Below are positions 11,348 to 26,300 of a stretch of 64,000 nt of DNA, piece by piece (the stretch's first letter is position 1; each line of letters starts with the position of its first letter). The stretch lies in the NCBI GenBank assembly GCA_033782935.1, contig JAWQEG010000735.1, forward strand, positions 10,001 to 74,000, written 5' to 3'. The notes below the pieces were generated by a model. The model was not told the origin of the DNA. It saw only the letters and a program-made list of their open reading frames with translations, and ran no database searches. This stretch comes from Petrolisthes cinctipes. Taxonomy: Eukaryota > Arthropoda > Malacostraca > Decapoda > Porcellanidae. The position numbers and the translations under genes are program-made.

Positions 11348-14300
11348 ATGGAATTAACACCTCACGTACAGGAAAAGCTGCATGCAGGGCACAAGCTCAC
11401 TGCTGTATCCTTAACCATGCACTACCTTATGTTTAGTTCTTTGGTTAAATTATGTTATTGATTCATACAGTTATAATTTGTGAAGGCTATTTATTACTTG
11501 GTTCTTGTCAAATTTATTATTTTATTTTTAGTCTTATCTTTAAGTACAGGTAGCTACCACAGTGTTAGTATCACCTCTAAGTAGTGCACTTAGCCCACTC
11601 ATAATTAAAACTGTACATATGAAAGTACGTACAGTGTCGCTCTGAGTAGATTATGGTCACAAAGCACTTTGAATATTGTTTATCGCATTATTATTACCGT
11701 ATATATCGTTGACATGAGAGTTTTGTTTGGTTAAAGCACTGGAAGTAGTTTTAAGTAAAACAGCTTTGATATATACTTTCAGTCATATGATTTTGATCAC
11801 CCTGATATCTCCTGGACAGCTTTGTACAGGTTGCATTAATTAATAAACATTGTGGCAGCTGCTGCCAAACAGTCATTTTCAGTTGATAATATTTTACTGT
11901 ATATATACTGTTAAGGTAGATTAAACGAGTACAGTACAGTACATTAAATTTTTGCCCTAAACCAACCACTGTGCGAATCGGAGCACGTCTAATTTATAAA
12001 TGAGTCAAATTGTGGAGCAGCTGAATAATGTCTCTTAATAATCTGACATTTTATATCCAAATCACTTCTTGCAGCAGCAAACTGTAGGTGACTAGGACTG
12101 AACAGTTTTGTGGGTGGCTGGGTGTAAACACTTGTGAGCTTGAGCATATTTACTTAATCTTGTGATATATAGCCTAATGTAGCAAGTGCAATTAAAGTAT
12201 ACTAGGGATGGGGTTATATATATACAGTACAGTACTGTATATGCTAAATAGAGTAAAGGCTTGGGTAAAAAAATTGGGTTGCTCTAGACAATGACATTCA
12301 TGTCCTGTACAAGCTATTTACAGGTACTGTAGTTCATAATAAATTTGAGCCCCTCATGATATGTTTTTAGTACAGTACACTCAGAGTTACGTTGTTCTAT
12401 ACTGTAATTCATTTTTAATATGAGGAACCTACATGGTGTAGCAGGGGCATTCTTGCCTACTTATTGGTCCAAATTTGATGCTCATCATGTTAAGTGGTTG
12501 GAGAGTAGTAGTCTCTGCATAAGCTGCAAAACCTGTATAGCTTAGTATTAATTAATTTCATCTGACATAAGTAATTTGTAATGTGTTGACTGTATCACTT
12601 AGTGAATATTAAACCTGTTATTTATTTTATGTTGTATTTATCTCATGTTCATTTTGTTTCCATCCAAAATCATTCCTTAACCAAGCCATTAGGTAGTTGA
12701 AGCTGGACTTGTGCAAGATTTTATCAAGAACACTCGTGTGGTTGCTTTGATTGAGGTGGCATCAACAAACGTGAAGCAGGGAGGAGAACAGGCACTGCTC
12801 ATATTCCTAACGGCCAGGGTGCCAGTTCACAGTGCTATTGACCTCAGTATTGAGCAAGTTCTTCCAGTTGACACCAACCTTAAATGTGAAATTGGTGAGT
12901 ATACAATTTCTATCTATCTATCTATTGCCAGAAGCCTCAATAGCCGAAGGGGTCAGCCACAAATGAATAGCCTCCACTCACCTCCGTCCCCCGTCAACTG
13001 GCGTCCCTCCTCCCATCCAACACCACTCTCATTCATATACCTCTCGACTCCATCCTTCCACCTCACTCTTGGTCTGCCTCTTCCCATCCATCCCTCCACC
13101 TCACTCTCGTACACTGTCCTAACCAACCGCTCGTTCCCTATACGCTCCACATGACCGAACCACCTTGAGATGTTCCTTTTTACACTCTCCAGTACATCCA
13201 CACCACATCACTCAAGTACTTCTTCATTCGTTAGTCTATCTCTCCACGTTACTCCACACGCACTTCTCAGGTAACTCATTTCCAACCCTCTAACTCTTGA
13301 TTTATATCTCTCCGTCATCTTCCAAGTTTCGCTCCCTGTATGTCAGTGTCAGGATTACCACACTATCATGTAAAATCTTCTTCGCTTTTATACTCATCAC
13401 CCTGTTCCTTGTCACTGCTTTCAGCTTTCCTACAATCCTCTTCCCCTGTTGTACCCTCTCCCGTACCTCATCTTCTAAAATTCCATCTTTACTCATCACA
13501 CTCCGCAAATACTTTAATGAGCTGACATTTTCCATAACCTGACCATTCAACCTCCCCTCACAGCCTGTGGCTGCACCCCTTTCAAAGACCATAACTTTGT
13601 TCTTCACCAAATTTACCTTCAAGTTTCATTTTTCACACACATCTCCAAACAGGTTCACCAAACCCTGCAACTCCCACTCATCGTCACTCGACAGAAGTGT
13701 ATCGTATACAATTTACTGATATTTTAATAGTATTTTAAATTTTTAATGTACCCGGTACTTGTAAATAGTTAAATAGTATAAGTTGTAACTTGAGTGCATA
13801 TGTTTTTACTGGGTATAAATGCCCATGTTCCCTTCCAAGAATCCTGACGTGTTTTGAGAAGCTTAAAGTTCCTTTCAATTGTAAATACATACAGTACTTA
13901 TTTATGTCCAGGTATGCAATGGGCATGTTCATCTCTAGGTCTTACACGGTGTACCCTTTATCGCCACCCTTGATTCTTGATGGGAATGTATTGTAGGGGT
14001 CTGAGAATTTGGTTATTTGGGGAGTTACATTTGATGCCGAGCTGTCTTTTGAGAGGCATGTGCGGTCAATCTCGAGGTCTATCTCCCAAAAGTTGGGTAT
14101 TATGCGTAGAGCTTGGCGTGTGTTCGGAGATCACTCATTGTTACTGCGGTGTTTTAACTCCTTTGTTTTACCTGTAATGGAATACTGTTCTCCAGTATGG
14201 TGTTCAGCAGCTGACTGCCATCTCAAGTTGCTGGATAGGATTGTTTCTAATACTAATTTTCATACCAGCGGTTCACTTGATTGTAATTTGAGTCACTGTC

Positions 14301-17300
14301 ATTCTGTTGCATCATTGTGCATGCTCTTCAAGATCAGAAGTAATGTGCTGCATCCTCTTAACTCGTCTCTGCCATCACTGTATGTTCCAGCTCGTGTCAC
14401 TGTGGTGCATTGGCCTCCCATAGGTTTGCTTACGTATTGCCACAATGTAGAACTTGTCAATACAGTCGATTGTTTGACCCTAGGTCGGTGTCTCTGTGGA
14501 ATGGCCTTGGTGACTCTGTCTTAGATGATGTAGGACTGGCTGGCTTCAAGAGTAGGGCTAATATGTTTTTATTGAGCTAACTGCTCATCTTTCTTTCTCT
14601 AAGCTGTCTTCTTTTCTTCACGTTGGATTCATGGGGCTGGGGTCCACGGATTGATAGAATGCTTGCATTCTCTCCCAGCTTTGTGTCTCTGGTCTATTTT
14701 AATAATAATAATAATTATGATACAGTATTGGGATTATTACAGTAACAAAAAAAGCTAAGGTTTTATATTAAGAGAAAGCAATTTTGGTAGACTATATAGA
14801 AAGTTTATATCCTTATTCAGTGACTTGGTATCTCCCTCTGATCTATTTTCTCACTTCATGATTGTCTCTAGTATCTCTGCATATTCACTAACTTGGTTGA
14901 GTATGATTACAGGAGATGGCAACTGGCCCTGATGAAATAATTGCTACTCTCATTGTTAATCATCACTGTAGGAAAGATGCTGACTAACGTTCCATTGGCC
15001 AACACAACCACACTTGCACTTTACTGTCATGGGATTATATTATACTTTGAAACATATAAAAAACTAACATTAGAAATATCACGTTATGCTTCTATGTTGT
15101 GAAGTTTCACCTTGTCTGTCATGAGTCATACCTGTAAACAAGAGGAAGACAATAATGATAACCCTTTACAGGCTGGATAGCATAAGTAGTGAACTAGGAT
15201 GAGAAATTATGATAATTATTACATAGACAAACATAAATACTGTATAAGGTACAGTTGTATAAGGTACAGTATATGCTTAGGGTTTTGATAGTGGCTTTGT
15301 GATGGAGGACATGAAGAGATGTGGTTACACTTTTGAGGTTTCTTCAGTGTGCTCAGGTTTCTGGTGTTGGGCAGAGGTCTGTGCGAGATGTTGCTTCTAT
15401 TATTGTTGGTAAAGATTCAGTGAAGCTCAGAAGGGTTAATGACATCTGCTGTGCTGTATGTATGGTAGCTATTGAGTACAATATGTAGGGACTAGAGAAT
15501 CAGAAAATGTTCTGTATACATTTTTACTCTTAATTTTATTATACAAATATAATGAATCTGTAGTCTTGACAGAGCAAATATAGATCATTCATGAAGTTCC
15601 ATTAAAATTTTTTGTTTTAATTAGGAAGATAATATTGTACTACATAACAAGATGATATTAGGTTGCTGTATCTAAATATATACCATATGGCTAATAATTA
15701 CATATTGGTCAGTAGGCACCTATACTGTATTTTGATCTTAAATTTTTTGTATTGTAGTTTTCACCAGTGCTAAGTGTCTACTATTAGTATTTTACTGTGC
15801 CATTTATCATAGAGATTTTCATAAGTGTATGTATTTTTTTATTTGTAAATTAATCTCTAAAACTGAGAATAGAAAATGATAAAAGACACTGAAAGAAAGG
15901 GAATTTACAGAGTCCATGAAAATAATATTCCTTTTGCAGTACAGTACTGTGACTCCCTGTAAGTTTAGAGGATACTGTACGGAACGACATCTGGGGCATT
16001 AAAAAATATTGTGTGGTCAGTACTTACAGGTGTGATTGATTCCTTTATGTCCTTGGACATTACTTTAGAGAAATTTTTTGGAAGAAACGAGGGTTAGCTA
16101 TAAAGATACAACTTTTGTTTCTTTGATTACTTTATGTATTAGTAGTATACTATATAATATGATTGTGGTAACTTTCAGATACTTCAAGTCTAGATGTGGA
16201 TACTGACGTCCTTGTTAACATCACATCTGGTAAAGTGAGGTTACTCTTTGAAATGCCTTTCAGCCAACGTACAAATGCCTTTGTATCTGAAATATTGCGT
16301 GCAGCCGAAGGTAAGATTTCTTAAGGGAAATTATAAGTATAGTACTTAGATAGAATTATAGTTGTAAGTTTATATATGATACATATTCAGACTATCCTGG
16401 TTTTGATATACAGTACATCAGTTTTGTACAGTACCGTAAAATAAGATAATTGAAATTTGTTTGTATGCAATAATATCAGAATCTTATTTCCATCTCTTTG
16501 ATTTTTCTTCATTTTTTCACATACCAGTAGAAAATTGAAGTTAATTTCTTAAAATTTGCTGTTTGATAATACCGTAGGCCTAATTGATAATTCTAGCACT
16601 TGAATATGCTAACTACATTATTTTGTCAGTGACTGAATATTTTAAGTGACAGCAACACTTCAACTCTCACATTGTGCAGCAGGTCTGGGAACACTGATTG
16701 TTGACTGTCTTAGAAAGTGTACTGCAAATAATACTACTGTAAGCTCAAACTTGTGCAACAAAGTCTCAGTCAGGCACAGCATATTTTTGTTGTGAAGAAG
16801 GTGCTTACTTGTTATATGATTTTATATGATACAGTACTGGTACTAAGAGAAGTATATTATATGTGTTACAGTCGTCAGCAAGCGGCGTGGACCCCCACCT
16901 GAGTTTGCATGGCTGCAACCTTACCAAAAGAGCTCCACCCCTTCCCAAGATCCAGCCAGCCCTGGGTCTGCCCCAACCACCGCTGAAACATTGGATGGGC
17001 TGGGTGGAGATGCTGTCAGCTTGGGTGATGTTAGTGTGGATATAAGCCAGAACCTACCTTCCACCTACCCTGACCCTGCTAACTGTAATACAGAGAACAG
17101 TAGTGTGCATGTACGTGACCTTGCATGTACTGTAGTATACACTCTTACTAATGATATTTATGATCACATACAATAGCCTTCATTTATTTAGTACATTACA
17201 GGTACATAGAATATAATTACTGTATAAGATTTTTACTTCAATTGAAGATTAGTGATAATCTGTCGGTACTTACAATCTTGCATTATATTGTTCTTGCCAT

Positions 17301-20300
17301 CCATTATTGTGTACCAGTACCTCTTCATTTACTGATGTATGTTTTTCTGTATACCGTATCTTAAATTTGTGCTTTAAGTCTGCAAAGTCAGACAAGTCCC
17401 CACTGTATTTACCTCTCATTCTAACAATGGAGCATTAGTTCAGATGAGAAATGTACATGTCATGTTGGCTGCAAAATATTGTTACCCACAGACTGTTCCC
17501 TTGCTAAAATATACTAAGTAACACTGTCTTATGGACTACGAGGTTTATAATACGCAACACTCTCCTAACTAACCTTTTGCTGTCTGGTGTTTATATCACT
17601 GCCCGACAACAGTGCTATGTAGGTCTTAGCTGGGGAGAAAATGCCAGGAAAATGAAGTTGTACAGCCAGGTCCAGTTTTGAACCTCTTTTATTTGATGGT
17701 GGTAAGGTTGCAAAGACTAATACTTCCTCCTGCTCACAGAATGCTTCATGCACCCAACTAAATGTGTATTTGTATAATTATCACTATTAGTCAATGTAGC
17801 ATCACTTGTAGGTATACCCATAGGTAGTACACAGAATTGCCTGGATTCCTATTTCTCTTTTAGAGCTTGGTTCGTGGTTTCATTTTTGTAACATGTATGG
17901 AAGCTGGATCTTGACTAACGAAAACCTGTTGTTCTATTACAACTTACTGGATGACACAAAATGATGCATAACCTCCTCTGGAGAATGGTAGTATGGGTTC
18001 CCCCTATGCAATACAAATTCTTGCTCACTGGAGCTTTTGCTACAGCCAAACCAATTTTCTTACTGTGATCCTTTAGTATGCTTGCAACTAATGGTTTTAG
18101 TGTGTCACAAATTCACAATGTTGCATAAAGGTGTAATCACACAAGCATTTTCTTTTTCATCCATTTATCGACAGTGTTAACATCCTGTAATTATCTGTAT
18201 TCATAATACTAGAGATATTGTATCATAGGTACAGTATAAATTACCATCCCACCCTAATACAGTCTGAATGTCATCCCAGTTATGTCATAAGAGTTATCAT
18301 TTGAATCATGGTGATTACAATACTTAGTGTTTTCTGATATATATATGAATATCCTGTTTTTTCCCTTAATTTTTCTGGACCTATCAGACTATTAGTAGCG
18401 ACATAAACATGTTTCATAAAGATTAAGGTTATTTAAATCGTAAATTGCATACAGTATACTGAAATGTAGCACGGTGAATAAAACCCAAACTCTTGCCCAA
18501 CACCTTTCTATAGCATACTTTTTTTTTAACATTTTGCTGTGATTATTTGTATTCAAATTTAGAATCAGACTACCAGCTACATAGCTCAAGGGGACATAAT
18601 TTCCATATCACTTAGGTAATATAATCATAATGGGCAACCAAGTTCAATTGGTGATGAAGTATATTGAAATGCTATTGAGGGAATGTGTTTGCAGTATATT
18701 ATTGGAACTATTTCTTCAGACTGAGAATGAACGGAGTCCTGATCTTGGCGTCAATCGACATAGCATTGCAACAGGACTCTCCCCAACCCCTATTGCTGCA
18801 AGAGAGAGTCACATCAGATATCAGATGGCCATGCGAGAAGATGCTTACACAGACATTCAAGAGTTTACGTAAGTATTGAAATGGGTAGACTATTTTTTAT
18901 AAGTTGGACTTTCTCTTTCCCCTTTTTTCCATTTAGGCATAGAATCCATACTACAGTATATGCATAGAGTACATTAACAGATTCAACATATTAGGAGAGA
19001 GTGGAAAGGATTTCTTTGCTAACTGACAATAGAAATAGATGACATGATGGCAATATATAGAATGATGAATGGTTTACGATTCTTTTATACATTGTCAAAA
19101 CTTCTTGCTTTAACTTCATTTAGAATCTTATTCACTAGATGAAAAATCCATTTTTCTCCATTACGGTACTATATATATATATTTTTTTTTCCTAAAAATA
19201 TATTTGCATGTTGTGATGCAATGTCTAGTGTTAAAAGATAATAACAATAGTTTCTTCATAATTCCTCAGAGTATTTGTGGGAACGTGGAATGTTAATGGA
19301 CGGTCACCCACTGTTGGCCTTGCTGAATGGCTGGCAGTTGATGCAGAACCTCCTGATGTTTATGCAATTGGTTTCCAGGAGCTCGATCTTAACACAGAAG
19401 CATTCCTCTTTAATAATTCACCTAAGGAGCAAGAATGGCTGTAAGTACTATACCAAAAAGGTAATATCATAAACTTGTATGCTGGAATATATGCAAATTA
19501 TATACTGTACTTTTATATAACAGGAACTTTTAAGAAAGTAGTCAAATTTTTTTAATATGAAAGGGATCTCCCTTTGGGTATGGTGCTTTTTAAAAGTGAT
19601 GTATGTTACTATGAATATATTTAATATTTTCTTGCAACTGAAATTTCTCTCCCCCCAAAGCATATAGTATGGTATGTCCATCACAGAATAGAACCCTGGA
19701 TGCTGTCAATGCTAGCATCAGTGTAAAGTTGCATCTTCATTCTGTGTCCTTTGTATCATTTATTCCATGTTGCCACAGATAGGGCTGAGACGATAATTTA
19801 TGTATTATTATGTTGCCCATGAAATAATACTTTATGCATTCTTACACATTTTTACATAGTTTGTTATGCAAGTATTTAAAAATTGTTTTGAGATGATGAA
19901 ACAAAACTTAGAATATTTTAAAATAAAAGAACAATGTTACCATGATATAGACAAATTATTAAAGGAAGTGTCAGAAATCTGGTAGATGTTAAGGCTTAGA
20001 GACTGAATACAGAATGTATAAAAAATTATTTATGAAGGCAGTTCACATCCTATATTCTCTAAATGTATTGTTTCTAGAAATGCTGTCCTGAATGGCATTC
20101 ATCCAAAGACAAAGTATAGAAAAGTCCGTTTGGTACGCCTGGTGGGTATGATGCTGATAGTCCTGGTCCAAGAAAAGCACCTTGCCTATGTTCGGAACTG
20201 TGCCATTGACACTGTGGGAACTGGCATCATGAACAAGATGGTAAGGCCAGATAGTACAGTCTCCTCCACTGCCACGTTTATCACTTCAGCATTGTCAATC

Positions 20301-23300
20301 TGTGTACCCCACAAGGTGTGAACCTCCAGTGTCGTCGACTCTAGTATCCAAAACACAAACCAGTATGAGTCAGTGGGAGGTTGATTGAGGGGTGGTGTGG
20401 GCTTGGGTGTGGCGTGGTGTTTTATGAAGGCAAGGAAGGGCGGGGACTGTAAGCAGTAATGTAGTCGTCTCGGCCAGGTGCTATTTTATGAATGTTCAAT
20501 ATAGATCAAAGATAATTTATAGTAACACAACTTGGAGTTATTATTTCATGTTCTATATCGTAACGTTAATGATAGTTACTGCATGTAACCGTGTTGCTAT
20601 AACATTTCACACCACTATTAAGCCTCACAAGTAAAGATAGGCTCCTCCCTCCAAGTTTGTCATTGCAATATGGTAATTATTTTGTGACGACACAGATTTA
20701 TCAATAACAACAATGTCCAACATTTGATGAACATTATGAACAGTGGTAATGACGTACTGACGGTTGGAATTTTAAGTTGTTTCTTGACAGTTCTGACCAA
20801 AGATAATTCACTATACATCTTTCATAACATAGTGAACCTTTCATAGGCTTTAGTGTTCACATTACTTTGTGATCATAGATGGATTGGGTGGGGATGGAAA
20901 CATAAATCATATATTTGAGGTCTTGGATGCTTCATCTATGCTTCAGTTGAGCTTCAAGGTGTTGGTTGATTTAGGGCATACATAAGTTAATATTCTGATA
21001 TTTCACGTTGATACAGATTGCCCTGCATCTTATATGTGATTTACAATACCCCATTTACACTAGACAACTTTAGGTCAGGCAATGACACTATGATCCAAGT
21101 AAAACCCTAAATCTGTAAGTGAACCTGGCTTAGCAAGTGCCATAACTGTGCAGGCCAATTAATGTGTAAAAAGAGAGAGAGAAAAAAAGTGAGAGAGAGA
21201 TGACCTCCAAAGCATGCACGACTTTAACTTTGAATGTATTAATATTGTTGGCATCCTCGCTCAATCCGTCTATAACCGCTTAGTGATGTCAAAACTGAAA
21301 TGTGTGAAAGTTCAATTTGTAATGATAATACAGTACAGTATATTTATTACCTTGGTTGGAGCAGTCAAACTTTGTCGTAATATATCAACAATTATAACAC
21401 TACTTCCAATGCTCACAATGCTTGTAATATGATGGAATTTGTTACAATTGACAGAAAATATAGCCATCATCACAATGATTTACTTGGAGGGCCCAACCTA
21501 TGGAAATTTATGAGACCTGATTTTGATGTGTTATGATCTAGGAACATGGTAATGTTCTCAAACTCCAAATTCAATATTATTTACTTATTATGTGCAGTAA
21601 CTATCATTAACATTATGATGCAGAACATGAAATACTATTGAAGCCACGATGCGTTGTTGACCGCTGGCTTATACTAAACATTGATAGAGACATCTGGCTA
21701 AGACTAGCTACTGCCTCATGAACCAGCATTTCTTTTACCATTTGAGTATATAGTATACTGATAACAAATTACTTTCCTAACCAACACAATGTTGTGGTCT
21801 TCCAATGTCATGTTTTATATGTAACAAATTAGTATAGTTGAGGTATAATTTGCTACAGCATTACTGCTTACAGTCCCAGCGCTAACTTGCCTCTGTACAA
21901 CACCACACCACTCCCGTGCCTACACCCTTCCATTACTTTCCTTCCAACTAGCACTGGCGTGTGTTTCAGATATACGAGTCAAAACTGGCGGTTCACACCT
22001 TGTGGGATACAAACATTGACAACACTGGAGTGATGAACGTGGATGTGGAGGAGATTCTACCATGCTTATTTTGGATAACATGAGATTGTCAAATGGACTA
22101 AAATAGTGTTATACAGATACCTGCAAGTCAATCAGTTTTGGGGATCCTTTTATCCACCAGAAGAGTTGGCATATAACTCTGTGTGTGTGTGTGTGTTGCA
22201 GGGAAACAAAGGTGCAGTATCTGTGAGACTGGACTTGCACAACACTTCTATATGCTTTGTCAACGCCCACTTGGCAGCTCATCAGGAAGAACTGGAGAGG
22301 AGAAATGAGGACCATGACTGCATTTTTCAGCGAACATGTTTTCATCTGAATATAACTTCAAATAGTCCACCCAAGACAATAAAAGATCATGAGTATGATA
22401 TACCTGTAATTATTTTACATGAACAATGAAGTATGTACTTCCCTAGTCATGAGAAACTGCCAATAATATATTCTCCGTAAATTGTTGTAGCCATATCCGT
22501 TATTTTGTGTATAATATGTTAAGTTAAATATACATGTACAGTGTATTGTTCTTAACAGTATCTGTACTATCAATGTGATTTATTGGTAGAGAAAATTAAC
22601 TTTAAGATGTTAAATGGAGTTTTGGTTGTTGACTGCTCCCTGCTTTTTAAAAATAACAAACTTGGAACACTGTGTCTGCACACTTAATATTGTTGTGAAC
22701 CATACAGTAATATAAGTTACTTCAGAGTGTAATGATTATTGGTTGCTTTACATATTTGAAAAAGATGATACTGTACTAATATATCTATCATTTCTCACAA
22801 TGAGCTTAGTTACTACTGTACCTTATTAATATTAGCCTTTCCACTACAGCATTTCAGCTACATTAAAATTGTCCCCAACAACAATTACTGGTACGGCCAC
22901 ATAATAATCCAGATTTCTATTACTTTTCAGGCATATATACTTCCTTGGGGACATGAACTACCGAATAAATCCATGTGATATGAATATTAGAGAAGTGGCA
23001 AGCAGCGGAGAGTTCAAGTTACTTTTGCAGCATGAGCAGTTATCGCAACAGAAAAACGCAAAACGCATCTTTCATAAGTTCAAAGAGGGGAACATACTAT
23101 TCAAGCCAACATTTAAGTATGATGTAGACAGTGATGAGTGGGACTCCAGGTTGGTTTTTCTGAAATTCACTTTAAATAGCTATTTTTCTATTTTGTCATG
23201 GGACTGGCCAAAGCAAGTCATATATTGTGCAAAGGTGTTACACTTGATATATCCTCGGTTTTCATTTGTAAAAAGCACCTTAAGTACGTTAACATTATGT

Positions 23301-26300
23301 TTGAATTACCCAAAGTAACCTTTACTGTACAGTCAGCACTTTTTCTGGCCACTGTCATACATGCCTCAATGGTACAAAATAGAAACGGTACACTGGGGGT
23401 TAATCTCAAGCACATCATGAATCTTTACCACCCTTGCATCCCCTTCCTCTTGAAACACCATTGTTTGAACCTCGGTTGGAGATTCATATTGTACTTAGGA
23501 TCAGGACAGAACTAATGGCCCCCAATATACCTGAGACAGAATATTTGTTAAATTATCTGGTATGTGTGTTTTAGCTATGTTTATAACACCCAGTCTAGAA
23601 ATTGATACTGTACCGTAACGATCTCTCAATTAAGTACCTAATTTGCTCATTGTATCTACTTAGCATTATAATGGACATCACTGGTCTGAGTGTCTTGTAA
23701 CTTGGCTAATAATTAATATTATAGTGTATCATTTAAATCTTCAGTAACTTTTAATCATGGAATTATGCATGTGAATTGCAAGTAGATTATTAGGTTAGTA
23801 TTATATAAGCAGGAATTAGAGAGGTGCCTACATTTTTGTTTCACAATTATTGAGCATATATATCCTACCAACAGTGAAAAAGCTAGACAGCCAGCATGGT
23901 GTGACCGGATTCTGTGGTATGGAGATAGCATCACCCAGTTGGAGTATCGTTCACATCCTCAACTCCAGATCAGTGACCACAAGCCTGTCAGTGCAATTTT
24001 TATGGCTGGGGTAGGTATCATCAGCTGGTTGCTTCTTAGTTAATTTAACTCATTTTATCTTTACTTATTTCTTGTAATAGAGAGTGTATAGTGTTGCAGA
24101 AATTGGCCAAATCATCAAGGTGTATTGAAATAATAGTAAGAAATCCATATACGGTAAAATTTATTTTCATGTATAAATTTATAACTATAATTATTATTTT
24201 ATTACAGCACTGCTGATAGGAATAAATATTTTTGCAGATAAAAGTAGTAGACACGAGACGTTATCGACGCATTTATGAAGAAGTGATGAAGAAGCTGGAC
24301 AAGCTTGAAAATGAATTCCTGCCACAAGTCACCATAGACACAACAGAGATCATTCTGGAACCTGTTAAGTTTTACCAGTCCCAGACTAAATACCTGACTA
24401 TTGCCAACACTGGACAGGTATAGTGAAGAAATGTAATAGTGAAAAGGCTTTGTTCAATACTGTTGTTTTGTGTAGCCAGTTCAAAATTTGAATCATATGT
24501 TTCCTTCCTGTACTTATTGGAAATAGTGAAAAATTTAAGTGAAGGATCACTCCATCTTCTAAAATACCAAGGTATAGAAACCCTATCATGATTAGAACCT
24601 GGATATCTAAGAAATGATGTCTTAGATACCATCTTTAATGGATTTAATTGATGATAATTGTGGTGAGCAAGACTTAGGTTGCTGATTGTATATTCGTGTG
24701 TCACCCAAATGTGGGGAAGTAGGCCAGCCCCAGCAATGCAACACACATTTCCATAGAAATAATCACATCAATCAGTTGTATTTGAACTCAGGAACACCAC
24801 TTTTCATATCACAACATATTACACAAAAACTCCTCTGGGAGTGGGGACATTACTGTACAGTACCTGTATCCAAGTCTCCCTGAGACGGAATTTGACCTGT
24901 CCAAGAAAACTTGTGTCATGATTTGGCCATGGTAGTAACTTTTATCATGTTTCCTTTTTTTCAGGTGCCTGTGCAATTTGAATTCATCAAAAAGCTTAAT
25001 GATGTCAGTTACTGCAAGCCTTGGCTCACCATTAGACCCTACTCAAATTTCATTACACCAGGTAAGATAGTTAATAATGGAGAAAATGCATTGCTGTTGC
25101 TATTCCTCATAAATGCTACATCAGTGGCAGTGGGGTGTATTGCACTGTAAATTGTCATGAGTGGTATGCAGTAACACAAAATTTAAAATCATTAGCAGTC
25201 AAAAATATTTTGCTTACTCGTTATTTCCCTCGTAATCCCTCATAATTTTTATTGTTTTATTCATAGCAATATATTAGTGAGTTAAAGGAACAGTGCACAA
25301 AATTTGCCTTTTTATAAATCTAGGCATTTAATTTTCCAGATTATGCATTAAAGTATTTCTTTAACAGGTGAGAAATGTGATGTATCATTGGAAGTGTTGG
25401 TGGATAAGCAGACTGCTGCACAGCTAAACTCAGGGGTAGACCAGCTGTATGACATTCTGGTACTTCATCTGGAGGGTGGCAAAGATCTCTTCATCACCAT
25501 CACTGGTCAGTTGTTTTTTATTTAGTTTTTTCTTGAGTACTGTATCTGGAAATCTTATCAGGACTCATACGTGATCCCTAAAATACATTGGTTAGTTGCT
25601 GGAATTCCTTTCCTTTGGAATGAAATATCATACTTTATGGTCATACAGTATACAGAAGGCTATGTCTCATCTCATCTTGCTAATATATTTTAACAATCTA
25701 AAGTTAATAATGGGTTCCCTTGCCATTCTCTGAGAGTAATTAACAATTCTTTTTCCAGGTGATTATGAAAGAAGTTGTTTTGGCTCATCAATTAATGCTC
25801 TCGTCCACATGAACAAACCATTCAGAGATGTTCCTGTTGCTAAACTCATTGATCTAGTGAGTATGTTAGGCACTTAGCTGTTAAAAGTTATACAAAGAAT
25901 GGGTGGAATTTGAAGTTTGTTAAGCAATAATTCAAGATCTATTTTATTTTGGTTCTTGTGTAATTTCCCCTGAAAACATTTGGTCTGGTAGTATTAAACT
26001 TTCTCTTCGACAAAAACAATTTTTGTCGCTATATTAGCATTACAAAATAATGGAAACTGAGCAACAAAGATTGTTTTTGTCGAATATAAAGTTTAAAACT
26101 ACCAGCCTTAATATCTAGCTTCATATCATATTACAGATAGCTTTTTATGATATTGGTTCAAAGACTACAGGTGGCATTTTACTGTTGTTGTATATGTACA
26201 CACTTGATTGATTTACTGAGTTTCCTGTTTATTGCCTTGGTACTGAATAATCCATTGGAAGTGTTCAGTTGTTGTTGATGATTGGATGGGTTGAGAACGA

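Noticed and set aside
12711..13154. 147-aa plus-strand open frame starting inside OCRL exon 2
   Set aside because: The first 60 residues are the real exon (12693-12894); the rest is read-through into the intron and antisense of an RTE-like LINE.
13302..13622. Host protein-coding gene on the minus strand
   Set aside because: Matches reverse-transcriptase C-terminal motifs of RTE LINEs and is interrupted by stops.
22106..22429. 107-aa frame around OCRL exon 8
   Set aside because: Starts in the intron and runs past the donor at 22393; only 22202-22392 is coding.
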